DNA from: Marthasterias glacialis
Taxonomy: Eukaryota > Echinodermata > Asteroidea > Forcipulatida > Asteriidae
Direction of reading: 5' to 3'
Assembly: GCA_911728455.2 (NCBI GenBank)
Contig: OU452233.1
Coordinates: 16,996,087-17,060,086, forward strand
Length of the DNA: 64,000 nucleotides
Shown here: positions 56,001 to 64,000 of the stretch, piece after piece
How positions within the stretch are numbered: the stretch's first letter is position 1
How the letters are laid out: each line of letters opens with the position of its first letter
Made by a program: the position numbers and the translations under genes
Notes under the pieces: generated by a model
Seen by the model: only the letters and a program-made list of their open reading frames with translations
What the model was told of the DNA's origin: nothing
The model's database searches: none

Positions 56001-59000
56001 AACTCCGCTGGCTGGCATGGACGGCCAAAGTGAGCAAAACATCCAACCTTTCAGACAGACGTTGTGACCAAATTCAACAGTTTTGCAAACTTTCTAGTCA
56101 AAGAAAATGCACCCCATTCTTGGATGGTTTGTTTTCCAACGAATATTTGTTTGACATTTTTTACAATCAGTGACAATCTGTTTTTGCTTTGCATTGATGG
56201 CTTCCCGTAGTTTTTCCAAATTAGTTGGCAAAAGCTTGGGCTGTGACGTTGCAACTTTTGTTTGTCATTTTTTACAATCAGTGACAATCTGTTTTTGCTT
56301 TGCATTGATGGCTTCCCGTAGTTTTTCCAAATTAGTTGGCAAAAACTTGGGCTGTGACGTTGCAAAAGAAAGGTCTATATGTTTTTTTTTAAAATTTTTT
56401 ATGGAAGTCGCCAGACACACAAGGCCAGTAAGGTGTGGGCTACAAATCAACTGTTTTATCCAGGGGCCATTGCCACCTACTCTTGGGGCTGAAACAGGGT
56501 AACCCCCTTTACAGTCCGTAAGGATGTAGGCTTAGGTATCAGAAGCCTGGCTGGTAGAGCAGAAGGCTCTACCTCCCCAACTTTTACGAAGCAATTATGG
56601 TTAAGTGCCTTGCTCAAGGACACAAGCGTCATGACCGGGACTCGAACCCACACTCTGATGACTCAGCCCCCAGAGCTTGAGTCCAACGCACTAACCACTC
56701 GGCCACGACACGCCACAAAATGGTAACCTTTATCGTTGAATAAGAGAAAGACAGGTGGCAGCATGGTGATACTATTAGGCCTAATAGGGCGTGTCTAGAA
56801 TAAAGCAACATTGGCTATAGCTTTTGGTTGCAGGAACAACATTGGAGAAAAGGTCTTTGCAGCCATCCAGCCAAAGCCGCTGTCGAAAGCATTCAGTTCG
56901 GATGCAGAGCTGTATCTTCAGAACTCACCTCCCACATTGGTTTTATACCCTGTTTGAATAAGTGATAGTCACTGCTACTGGTGAGATCACAGGGCCTGGC
57001 AAGATGAGAGTAAAGTGTCCAGAATTGTTCCACCTGCAAACCAACAAAACGGGCAACTCAATTAACTTGTAAGGGCACATCTGTGACCCAAATCGATTCA
57101 GTTTACAGATGCATCACCTGTTCTTTTGGTCAATTGATTAGTTAAAAAATTGTTTTAAATAAAATGTTAAATAACCTTTTTTCCTGTAGACCAGGAAGCC
57201 ATAAACTTTCACTTGTGATACTGACTGAAAAAAATCAGTCAATTTATAGTAAGAGGTGAAAAATACAAATGAGTTTTTGTTGAGACTTGACATTATTTCA
57301 CATTAACTTGGTTTGATTCGACAAAGCACTAAGATTCATCTTAAGATGAGTTGGTGATGCTGAGTGTGTGCAGACCACACGCACACCGTCTAACGCTTTG
57401 TTTCACCCACATAAAGACAAAACATGAATATGGCATTTTCTGGCTATTGAGAGGTGGTTTTTGTGTAATCCCTGATTCCAGACCTTTGTTCTTTTGTTCC
57501 AAGAAGAGAATTATGAGACATCGAGAGGCTTCCATCATTGTTTACTGATCATTGTTTTGGGGCTCAATGGAGGTAAGTCAGAGTGAGCCAGGAATCCAAC
57601 CATGGTTCCAGGTTTTGTACCAATCCTATACCGTAGCTATCGGCCAATTTTTTGCAAGTCCAGGCGCGTGAATTTGACGTTTTCGCGGACGAAAAAATCA
57701 AAAAGGATGATCCAATAAAAAGAACCTTTGTTCTCTTAGCATTGTCAAGTAAGGGTTTTTTTCTGCCAGTGGTATCCTCAAAGAAAAAGTGATTCCGACA
57801 ATTCTGCCGACGGGACAAAAACCAAAGAATCCCGGCGGCAACTGGTTAAGGGGAGCACACACAAAACCATTGTATTTACTTTTTGAGAAGTGCTCTCACT
57901 TTTTTGTACTACAGAATTCTACACTAACCGATGCAAAGCTGCCTACTGTCTTGATGTTCTGTTCGTAGTTAGTTGAGGATGCTTTGTTCCCTGGTGTCCG
58001 TTTGGAGAACCACATGCAATACTTATACTGTAGCTGGTGCTCACCCTGACCAACCTTTACCTTTGGCTGAATGGGAAAATTAATAAATTAGACGTCGAAT
58101 AACAGAGGGATTTTGTAACTGTCATTCCGATCCGCTTAACATTGGTAACTTTCAAAGACCAGTAGTGCTAGTATCAGCACCTTCCGTGACCCAACATATT
58201 CATGAAATCACAAACCTGGGCAAATTAATAGGCTCGATTGGTTGTTGGAGTCACAAGAAAGTAGTGGGAAAAAAAACCCTCATGTTTTCACTGTTTTTAG
58301 AACATCAAGTTTCGCTCTCACAAGATCAACTTGTTTTACTCATTTCTCAAGAACTGTGGCATTTCAGGCAAAAATATTTCAAGGGAAGATTTTCCACCTT
58401 GACCATCTTTATACCATGTAAGTTTTGTGCATATCTGTAAAAGATTTATTTTTTCGATCTTACCAATGTTGTGCAAATCCTTTAAGCTTGTGAATACGCA
58501 AGGTTAAAGGTAACTATCACAACAATTTTTTGGGGATATAATTATGTATCATTTAAAAGAGGGTGCTGATAAATTTATACATGATCGATGACTTTTTGTA
58601 TTATGAATAATTGATTTCATTTCTCTATAAAAATTACACATTGTTTAGGATACTTTGGTTTTATATTTTTCTTTCATAGGCACGACTAGGTAAGCCAAGT
58701 AACAGAAACAAAGTCCTCACCCAGACAAATTTGTCAGATTGATGGTCTTTTGATGCTTCAATTTCTTCTTTGTCTTCTCCACTGTCCTCATCCTTCAACC
58801 TTCAGGAACAAAAACACAAAACTAAGGTCTTGAGTAGACGTCTTAGTCTTACCACTCACTAGAGGCAGTTCAAAATCCAATCCTATATTTGCATCACGAT
58901 GAAGAATATGGATACATAATAATTGGATTATAATATTAATAATGGGCTGCGCTGTGTTACTCTATCACTTGCGCCATATGGTCCAAACTAGGATGCAAAT

Positions 59001-59487
59001 ATTGATTTGACTGACACGGCGTACATGTACCTCCATGATAACACTGACCACAGGGTGTAAGATGCTGTATCTGATAAACGTAATCCTCATCAATAGGGTC
59101 AGGTGAAAATTGGTGGTCAAATTCAGCATCTTTTCAATGGTCCATGCTATGGATCCACACACACAATACACACACTCTCAGCAGACTATAATTATTAGAA
59201 ATCTTCACATAATAATGTTTTCCAAGGCTTGATATGTTGAGTTGTTATAAATAAAGAGATCTACATAAATATTCTTCATGTTGTTGGGTATGTGTATAAA
59301 AAGTTGAATTTTAATGTCAACTCTATATGAAATCAAATAAGAAAACTTAAACTAAACAAAGTTATGACTTATGAAATTTAACTGTAGTGTTCGTGAGTAA
59401 CTTAGTGTTGAATAAAAAGTAAAATAATTTAAGACTAAGAGAGCCGTGATTTATTATACATACTTACATATCAAATTTATTCTTCAT
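52996..59487 (-). CDS. EIF4E2: eIF4E type 2 / 4EHP cap-binding protein (7 exons, 224 aa)
   Basis: 4EHP binds the mRNA 5' cap without binding eIF4G and so represses translation of selected mRNAs in the cytoplasm. Exons: 59487-59468, 58799-58721, 58066-57929, 57033-56929, 55251-55099, 54041-53905 and 53038-52996; all phases agree. It starts MKNKFDMLKDEDSGED like the vertebrate protein. The cap-stacking pair is conserved: Tyr67 in STNYEQNIK and Trp113 in GIKPMWE. Also present are VEQFWTLYSHL (80-90), GGKWIVRLRKGLASR in exon 5, ENLILAMLGEQF, and RDTLRRVLNLPPNTIMEYK in exon 6. The last exon encodes KDNSSFRNTEMFTK instead of the longer tail of the main human isoform; I recall a similar DNSSFRN tail in a human splice variant. 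The first coding exon is only 20 bases, and CTACACAG just before it suggests a 5' untranslated exon upstream. Confidence 0.93.
53500..53650 (-). mobile_element. tRNA-derived SINE, family 2, second copy
   Basis: Reverse complement contains GGATAGCTCAGTTTGTAGAG and GGTTCAAATCCCGCTCC plus GACCGCCAACATTAGGGCT. Downstream, 53770-53865 resembles 32270-32350 (CAAACCACAAGGGAA ... TGGGTGAA), so the element is longer than its head. In eIF4E2 intron 6. Confidence 0.7.
54073..54290. repeat. Long inverted repeat (hairpin about 100 bp per arm)
   Basis: GTGTTGGCTCTGAACAGAGC, CGGAGTGGTCTCGACGTTTC and GATCAGTTTGCCCTGA are inverted as TCAGGGCATACTGATC, GAAACATCGAGACCACTCCG and GCTCTTTTCAGAGCCAACAC. The loop is about 15 bases. 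A one-arm relative is at 48660-48790. In eIF4E2 intron 5. Confidence 0.85.
54405..54545. repeat. GCTTAGCA-type repeat in eIF4E2 intron 5
   Basis: GGGCCTTATTTCATAGAGCG, GCTGAACAAAGCTAAGCAGG and AAACCAGTCACAGATGG followed by TGGCTGGTAACC. Similar wording to the other copies listed at 1-200. Confidence 0.55.
55452..55570 (+). mobile_element. Family 1 SINE, 5'-truncated
   Basis: Begins within the tRNA-like head (GATCAGCAGAGTGTGGGTTC) and continues GAGTCCTGGTCTTGACACTT then AAACAAGACACTTAAACAT. In eIF4E2 intron 4, antisense to the gene. Confidence 0.65.
56150..56368. repeat. 111-bp tandem duplication
   Basis: TGACAATCTGTTTTTGCTTT recurs at 56171 and 56282. The two units differ at only a few positions. 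111 equals 37 codons, and the minus strand is open across both (56051-56365). In eIF4E2 intron 4. Confidence 0.9.
56587..56716 (-). mobile_element. Family 1 SINE, minus strand, partial
   Basis: Reverse complement carries CGTGTCGTGGCCGAGTGGTT, GGGTTCGAGTCCCGGTCATG and TGTGTCCTTGAGCAAGGCA-like sequence. In eIF4E2 intron 4, same strand as the gene. Confidence 0.8.
57436..57606. repeat. Dispersed repeat, copy 1 (pair with 63.3 kb)
   Basis: TTGTGTAATCCCTGATTCCA, GACCTTTGT.CTTTTGTT and GGGCTCAATGGAGGTAAGTC recur at 63330-63475. In eIF4E2 intron 3. Confidence 0.7.
58320..58490. mobile_element. Truncated right half of the same MITE-like family
   Basis: AAAATATTTCAAGGGAAGAT ... CTTTATACCATGTAAG ... 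TTTTTTCGATCTTACCAATG resembles the right half of 51432-51813. In eIF4E2 intron 2. Confidence 0.55.
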
Positions 59488-59880
59488 CTTCTTTCTGTGT
59501 AGATGAAGTATCAACTGTATAAGGAAGTGCAACGTTTAAAAACGACAAGAATACAGGAAATAATTGAAAACTCAAAACTAAAAAAACATCAGTTAGCACA
59601 ATTCAACTTGCGGACCCGGTTGACCCTTCAACTTGCATTGCATGCAAAGCAACTTATTTACAAATACTAGGCTCGTTCCAGTGGTTAGGATGAATGTTAT
59701 TACAAAATGTAAGCAAATAGTATCACACAAGTATTATTTGAAAATTGTAAAATTAAATTATTCTTGTCACTTTTTGCTATTTTGATACAATTTGAATAAA
59801 AATTACTTCTGAAAAAAGCAATAATCCTCTAATTTCAAATATTCGGATTGAGCACTGAGAAGACAAGATGGCGGCGGCCA
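59488..59880. promoter_or_regulatory. Putative bidirectional promoter between eIF4E2 and the 59.87 kb gene
   Basis: The two start codons face away from each other across about 380 bases. The sequence AAGATGGCGGC at 59865-59875 overlaps the plus-strand start codon and equals the YY1-type motif common at animal housekeeping starts. The rest is AT-rich with no clear TATA box. Promoter activity is an inference. Confidence 0.4.
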
Positions 59881-62641
59881 GTAGTGCAGTAACAAAGTCG
59901 AAGTTATTATCGTTGGTTGAGGAGGCAGAGTGCCTGACAAAGTGAGTGTCTTTCTCAAAGAAACAATCATTATATTACGTGTTAAATTAATGTGTAAATT
60001 TCGTTTCAAATAACATATATTTGGTTGGAGTAAATCCATAAATTATGTAGGTACAATCATCCGTATGTTGAGCGCAAACTTTGAAAGGCGCGCAAATTCT
60101 AAAATTTGCGCACAAAGGGTGCGCAAATTTCAAAATGTACGTTTTGAGCCATAAACATCTAGTCTGCACTCGTAAAATTCTAAAATTGCGCAACAAGCTG
60201 ATTTGACACGAACTGTAAGTTCTAAATTTGAACTTGGCACTTGTACGATGTCACTCCTAATCCTACCCAATAAACAAACCATTGTTGTGAAAACAGTGCT
60301 TGTTCCCGAATTCCTTGCGTAAGACAGGGAACCCGTCTAGTTTAACCCCATCAGAGCGCGCATGGCTTCGTTCCCTGGTTATCGATCAATATTACTTCAG
60401 GGTTCAGTCTTCTCCTGTGATTGTTATGAAACTTGCTACCATGTTCGTTCACCAAGTTCTACATGGAAAAAATAAAAATAAAGAATTGGCTGAAAAAGAC
60501 TGTGGTGTAACTGGGAAAGGGCGGGGGTGGGGGGGGGGTGCATTTAAAATCTGATGAAGACAGTGCTGTATAAATGTACAGTTGCCAGCCAGTGAGGTGC
60601 GCCCCTTTGTGCCACCCTCAAAATTCACCCTGGTAGTGGTAGAACGCCACAATGTGTAAAAGGTGTTTGTTTTGTCGTCGTATTCACTGTATTACTCCAT
60701 TTTAAAACAACTTCCAAACTTTTTGTCTAATTTAGACAAAAAGTTTGGAGGTTGTTTTAAACATAGCTTTGCAAAAGTTTATTTTGAAATAAGGCTTGCG
60801 GTGGCGTCCAGAGGAAAATGAATATCACACCACTCTTCGAATTGAGTTGCATCAACCCCCACGGTACTTGTAGTACCACCGGCCGCCATGTTGATGTGAC
60901 ACGTCCTGTCGAATATTGAAGTATTGACCGTGTAGTTCGTAACAGCAATCCACAAAGGAATGTTCCGCGCAATACATTTGGTGGCGCGCAGTTGAAATTT
61001 ACGTGCGCAAACTAGATGTTCGTCAATCCAAAATGGATAAACACGCAAATTAAAAAATTTGCACACGAAGGGTGCGCAAATTAAGAAATTTGCACGCCTT
61101 GCAAAGTTTGCACGCAACACTAGAATAGAACTAGGCTCCTACGAGTACATTGTACATACACGTACTAATACAATGGCAGTGTTATTGTACATACACGAAT
61201 GGGAGTTCCATTCCAAAAATGCACACAAACTGCACAATGCACACAAAGTCTTTGACATGTTTGAGGTCAGCGGGGCAAGCATGGCAATTGTGGGGTCGTA
61301 CTATTTAGCTTCAACTCGACGATTTCACAACAACTCAAGACAACTCCACGACAACTTAATTCAGCAAGCGTAAACTACCTTGAAACACAATTTCTTTGCC
61401 AGAATGTATTAAATAATAGGTCTGAGTTATCATTTTTCTCACAAAATAGACTTAATTTCCAAGAGGGAAATTATATTTTTCAGTGAAATTAACCAATTTT
61501 TCATCCGTGTTTTGAGGCAAATGTGAAGCCACTGCGCTTGTGCATTGACACCAGACTGTACCATTTTACTAAGGGGGAGAGTAGACCCAGTAACTGGGGC
61601 GCCGTACTCCTTTTTTAAGATTTTGACATTATCGGTCGTACTAGCGCCCCAGTCCGTATTGTGAGAAAAATGATGACCAGACCTATTAATATTGTTTGAT
61701 ACATTCTGGCAAAGAAATCGTGTTTCAAGGTAGTTTTAGCTTGCTGAATGAAGTTGTCGTGGATTTGTCTTGAGTTGTTGTGGAGTTGTCGTGAAATCGT
61801 TGAGTTGACGCTAAATAGTACGACCAATACAGTGTGCTGTATGCATGCAAAATCATACAGGGTACCAAGACAATACAGTTGCAAAGAGAATACTCTGAAA
61901 GCAAGGAGTGAAGTTAGAGCTAGAATGTCAAGATCTCAAAAAAGGAGTACAGCGCCCCAGTTACTGGGTCTAGAGTGAAGTATACATGTGTTATTTAATC
62001 CAAATTCATTGACTGTATATGAATTGTGTTGTCTGGTTGTAGAGTTGCGTGAGATATTGCAGCTTGCAGCGCAGGTAGTGTTAGACTTGAAATCAAGTCT
62101 GTAACGTACCGTATTTGTCACTGTACCGTATTTTGTCACTGTAGAACCGAAATACCGCTGAGCCCTCTACTGGTCATATAGCGTACATGCTATCGTGTGA
62201 GACTAGCTTTCGTGTTGTAACTGCTCTCGTCACTGTACGATAGCGGTCATGAGAGCGGTCCCACACGACAGCAATAACACACGATAGCATGTACGCTTTA
62301 TGACCAGTAGAGGGCGCGGCGGTACTTCGGTTCCACAGTGTCAAATACGCGTACGGTAGACTTGATTTTAAGTCTAAGGTAGTGTTAGTGTTTCCATTGC
62401 CGCCATCATGGCCATAGACTTATGTAGGTTTATCTCCAAAAACAAGCTAAAATATTTGATCTAGATGTGAATGTGAGTGTGCGCAGTTGTTCAAATTGTT
62501 GGAAAATTTTACGAAAAAGATAAAGAGTAGAACTAGGAGGAAGGTTTTAATAATGCTCTTTACATTCTACTTTTTTTCAGGGATCTTTTTGAAACTACAG
62601 CCGCAGTAAGACAAAAAATGCCAGCTTTGGAGGATCCACAG
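59868..62641 (+). CDS. 5' part of an unidentified gene, truncated by window end
   Basis: Not recognised. Exon 1 is 59868-59941 (24 codons plus 2 bases; ATGG inside AAGATGGCGGCGGCC; donor GTGAGT). Exon 2 is 62581-62641 (1 base plus 20 codons; acceptor TTTTTTTCAG; donor GTAAAT). The phase agrees and gives 45 residues, MAAASSAVTKSKLLSLVEEA continuing with ECLTKDLFETTAAVRQK and ending LEDPQ. This is probably a helical, perhaps coiled-coil, N-terminus, like those of subunits of multi-protein complexes, but no family is assigned. The next exon should start in phase 0; none was convincing up to 64000. Divergent from eIF4E2, 380 bases away. Confidence 0.5.
60701..60762. repeat. Loopless 30-bp inverted repeat
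   Basis: TTTAAAACAACTTCCAAACT TTTTGTCTAA is followed at once by its near-perfect reverse complement (one mismatch, AACTTCC versus GGAGGTT). Confidence 0.85.
61280..61840. repeat. Large fold-back: inverted arms of about 170 bp
   Basis: 61287-61452 and 61652-61830 are inverted copies (about 85-90% by eye): GTCGTACTATTTAGC, CAACTCAAGACAA, TTCAGCAAGC, CTACCTTGAAACAC and TTCTTTGCCAGAATGTAT all recur in reverse. Spacer about 200 bases. Confidence 0.85.
61575..61978. repeat. Second inverted repeat interleaved with the fold-back
   Basis: AGACCCAGTAACTGGGGCGC, CGTACTCCTTTTTT and GATTTTGACATT at 61576-61631 are inverted as AATGTCAAGATCT, AAAAAAGGAGTACAGCGCCC and CAGTTACTGGGTCT at 61924-61972. The right arm of the 61.28 kb fold-back lies between its ends. 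Confidence 0.8.
62074..62389. mobile_element. Fold-back MITE-like element with flanking direct repeat
   Basis: Outer inverted ends AGACTTGAAATCAAGTCT (62083) and AGACTTGATTTTAAGTCT (62358); inner arms CTACTGGTCATATAGCGTAC and GTACGCTTTATGACCAGTAG. GGTAGTGTTAG occurs on both flanks (62074 and 62379), a candidate target-site duplication. Confidence 0.75.
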
Positions 62642-64000
62642 GTAAATGAAAGAGTTGTTGGTTTAGTTTTTAAAATATTAAATGGGAAAAGTTTCCACAT
62701 CGGCTGCCACTTTCTAAGGGATTTTTTTTTTAAATTTAATGGATGTTGGGCTTTATTTTTACCTTTTTTTTTAATATTCCTCTCAGGGAATTGGTAGCAA
62801 AAACAGTAATTATTGACCTTGAAAAAAGAAAAATCAAGCGGACATTTCATTCCGCGGCTAGGACCTTTGCGCATTCATGCCGGAAGCACTAAAATGGCGT
62901 TTAGCGAGTAGCGCTGTCAAGCCCAACGTAGGCGTGAAAATGATCTATTTTTCATGATTTTGACACTCTGTAATAGCTCAGAGTGCCTGTTCCTCTCTGT
63001 ATAAATTTTGTCAACCCTTCTGGACAGGTAAGGATAAAATTTGACCTAAATTAAGAGAGATAAAGTGGCAGCTGGATATAGCGTGTTACCCATTGAATGG
63101 TTTATTAACCAGTGAACTCCATATACGCATTTGTTTTGGACACACGACCAGACGTCTGGTAAACCGAACCCACTGTTGTATATACTCCGAATACCGGAAC
63201 GTTAACATGCCCTGCCATTCCATTGTGTAGTGTGCACAGTGCATGCACTCACTGTGCAACAATTCGTTTCCCCTGTACAAAAAGGAATAAAGGGTACTGG
63301 AATTTATGCTCCAAATCTCCCTTTTTGGGGGATTATTGTGTAATCCTTGATTCCAGACCTTTGTCCTTTTGTTGTACAAACAAGGATTAGGAGAATTCAA
63401 TAAGTTGCAGTGATTGTTTATCATTGTATTTTTCGGCTCTATGGGAGGTAAGTCGGAGTGGTCCGAGATTCCAGCAATCCATAGACCAATATTGGCCACT
63501 GGCCTACAGCCAAAGATTTGCAGCTTCTGGTGAATGCATCTCATATTTTCTGGAAAGAGAACAACAAATCCTGATGCATTTAATGAGCCATTTAAAAACA
63601 GGGTTTCACTGTGACAATGATTTTCTCAAAGACAAGTTATTCCACCAGTTCCAAAGATTGATCCCACTCCTGGTAACAGAAAAATGTCGGAAACCCCGAT
63701 TCTAAATGTTGACAAAACACTTACTTTGTGACACAAAGGTCAAACTACACGTGGTGTGGAAGTTAAAAATTTCTCTCTGTGCCTTATTTTACAGTTAAAC
63801 ATTTAAAGACTTACGATCCGTGCTCCTGTGATTTGTGCTCGAAAGTAAAATTGATTCCTGGTAATGAAATTTAAAAGAGCAAGTTATTTTCTAACAAATA
63901 CAATTAATAAATCAAGTTTTGACCTGGTAGATGGCTATAAAAATGTGGTTTTTGAAACGATTATCCCGGCCAACCACCCCATGCCCGCTGCTGATACCCA
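62642..64000. other. Probable intron and later sequence of the 59.87 kb gene
   Basis: Contains the dispersed repeat at 63.3 kb. A plus-strand open frame at 63424-63705 starts inside that repeat and is not convincing as the next exon. Nothing else recognised. Confidence 0.35.
63300..63480. repeat. Dispersed repeat, copy 2
   Basis: TTGTGTAATCCTTGATTCCA, GACCTTTGTCCTTTTGTT and GGCTCTATGGGAGGTAAGTC. Same orientation as the 57.4 kb copy. Confidence 0.7.

Noticed and set aside
63086..63705. 152-codon minus and 93-codon plus frames
   Set aside because: Both overlap the dispersed repeat also found at 57.4 kb and have no splice or family support.
1..64000. CRISPR arrays, bacterial operons, integrated virus genes
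   Set aside because: No spaced identical repeats of CRISPR type, no prokaryotic gene packing, and no viral polymerase or capsid motif was seen; all tandem repeats are minisatellites or transposon duplications.

Overview
The window looks like animal nuclear DNA, probably an invertebrate deuterostome and most likely an echinoderm. Coding sequence is sparse and split into short exons with GT/AG borders. Two single-copy eukaryotic genes are recognisable: a phospholipid scramblase and eIF4E2/4EHP. Most of the rest is made of tRNA-derived SINEs, CR1/L2-like retrotransposon ends, short inverted-repeat (MITE-like) elements, minisatellites and homopolymer runs. The phylum is inferred from the repeat style, not proven.

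Region 1 (0.3-16.4 kb, minus strand): a tandem cluster of four paralogous genes. Each has a short ATG exon of 27 or 31 codons ending in phase 1, then one exon of about 92-108 codons that encodes an Ig-like beta-sandwich without the usual disulfide, then a short tail exon. I do not recognise the family.

Region 2 (17.9-24.0 kb, plus): a two-exon gene for an 80-residue hydrophilic protein with a 5.8 kb intron full of repeats. Its putative 3' region shares a roughly 270 bp repeat, including a poly(A) signal, with the 3' region of the scramblase gene.

Region 3 (26.8-50.5 kb, plus): a seven-exon phospholipid scramblase gene of 254 residues. Intron 6 is 18 kb long. It contains a five-exon gene on the opposite strand (49.4-43.5 kb) for a 381-residue, highly charged protein that I do not recognise and whose splice phases all agree.

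Region 4 (53.0-59.5 kb, minus): a complete seven-exon eIF4E2 (4EHP) gene of 224 residues, convergent with the scramblase. It ends in a short tail of the type I recall from an alternative vertebrate isoform. About 380 bp upstream a gene of unknown function starts on the plus strand (59.87 kb onward, truncated by the window end), which suggests a shared bidirectional promoter.

Region 5 (60-64 kb): repeats, including two large fold-back structures. No CRISPR, rRNA or true tRNA gene was seen; the tRNA-like sequences belong to SINEs. Exon models were built by hand from splice motifs, reading frame and phase. They have not been tested against transcripts.
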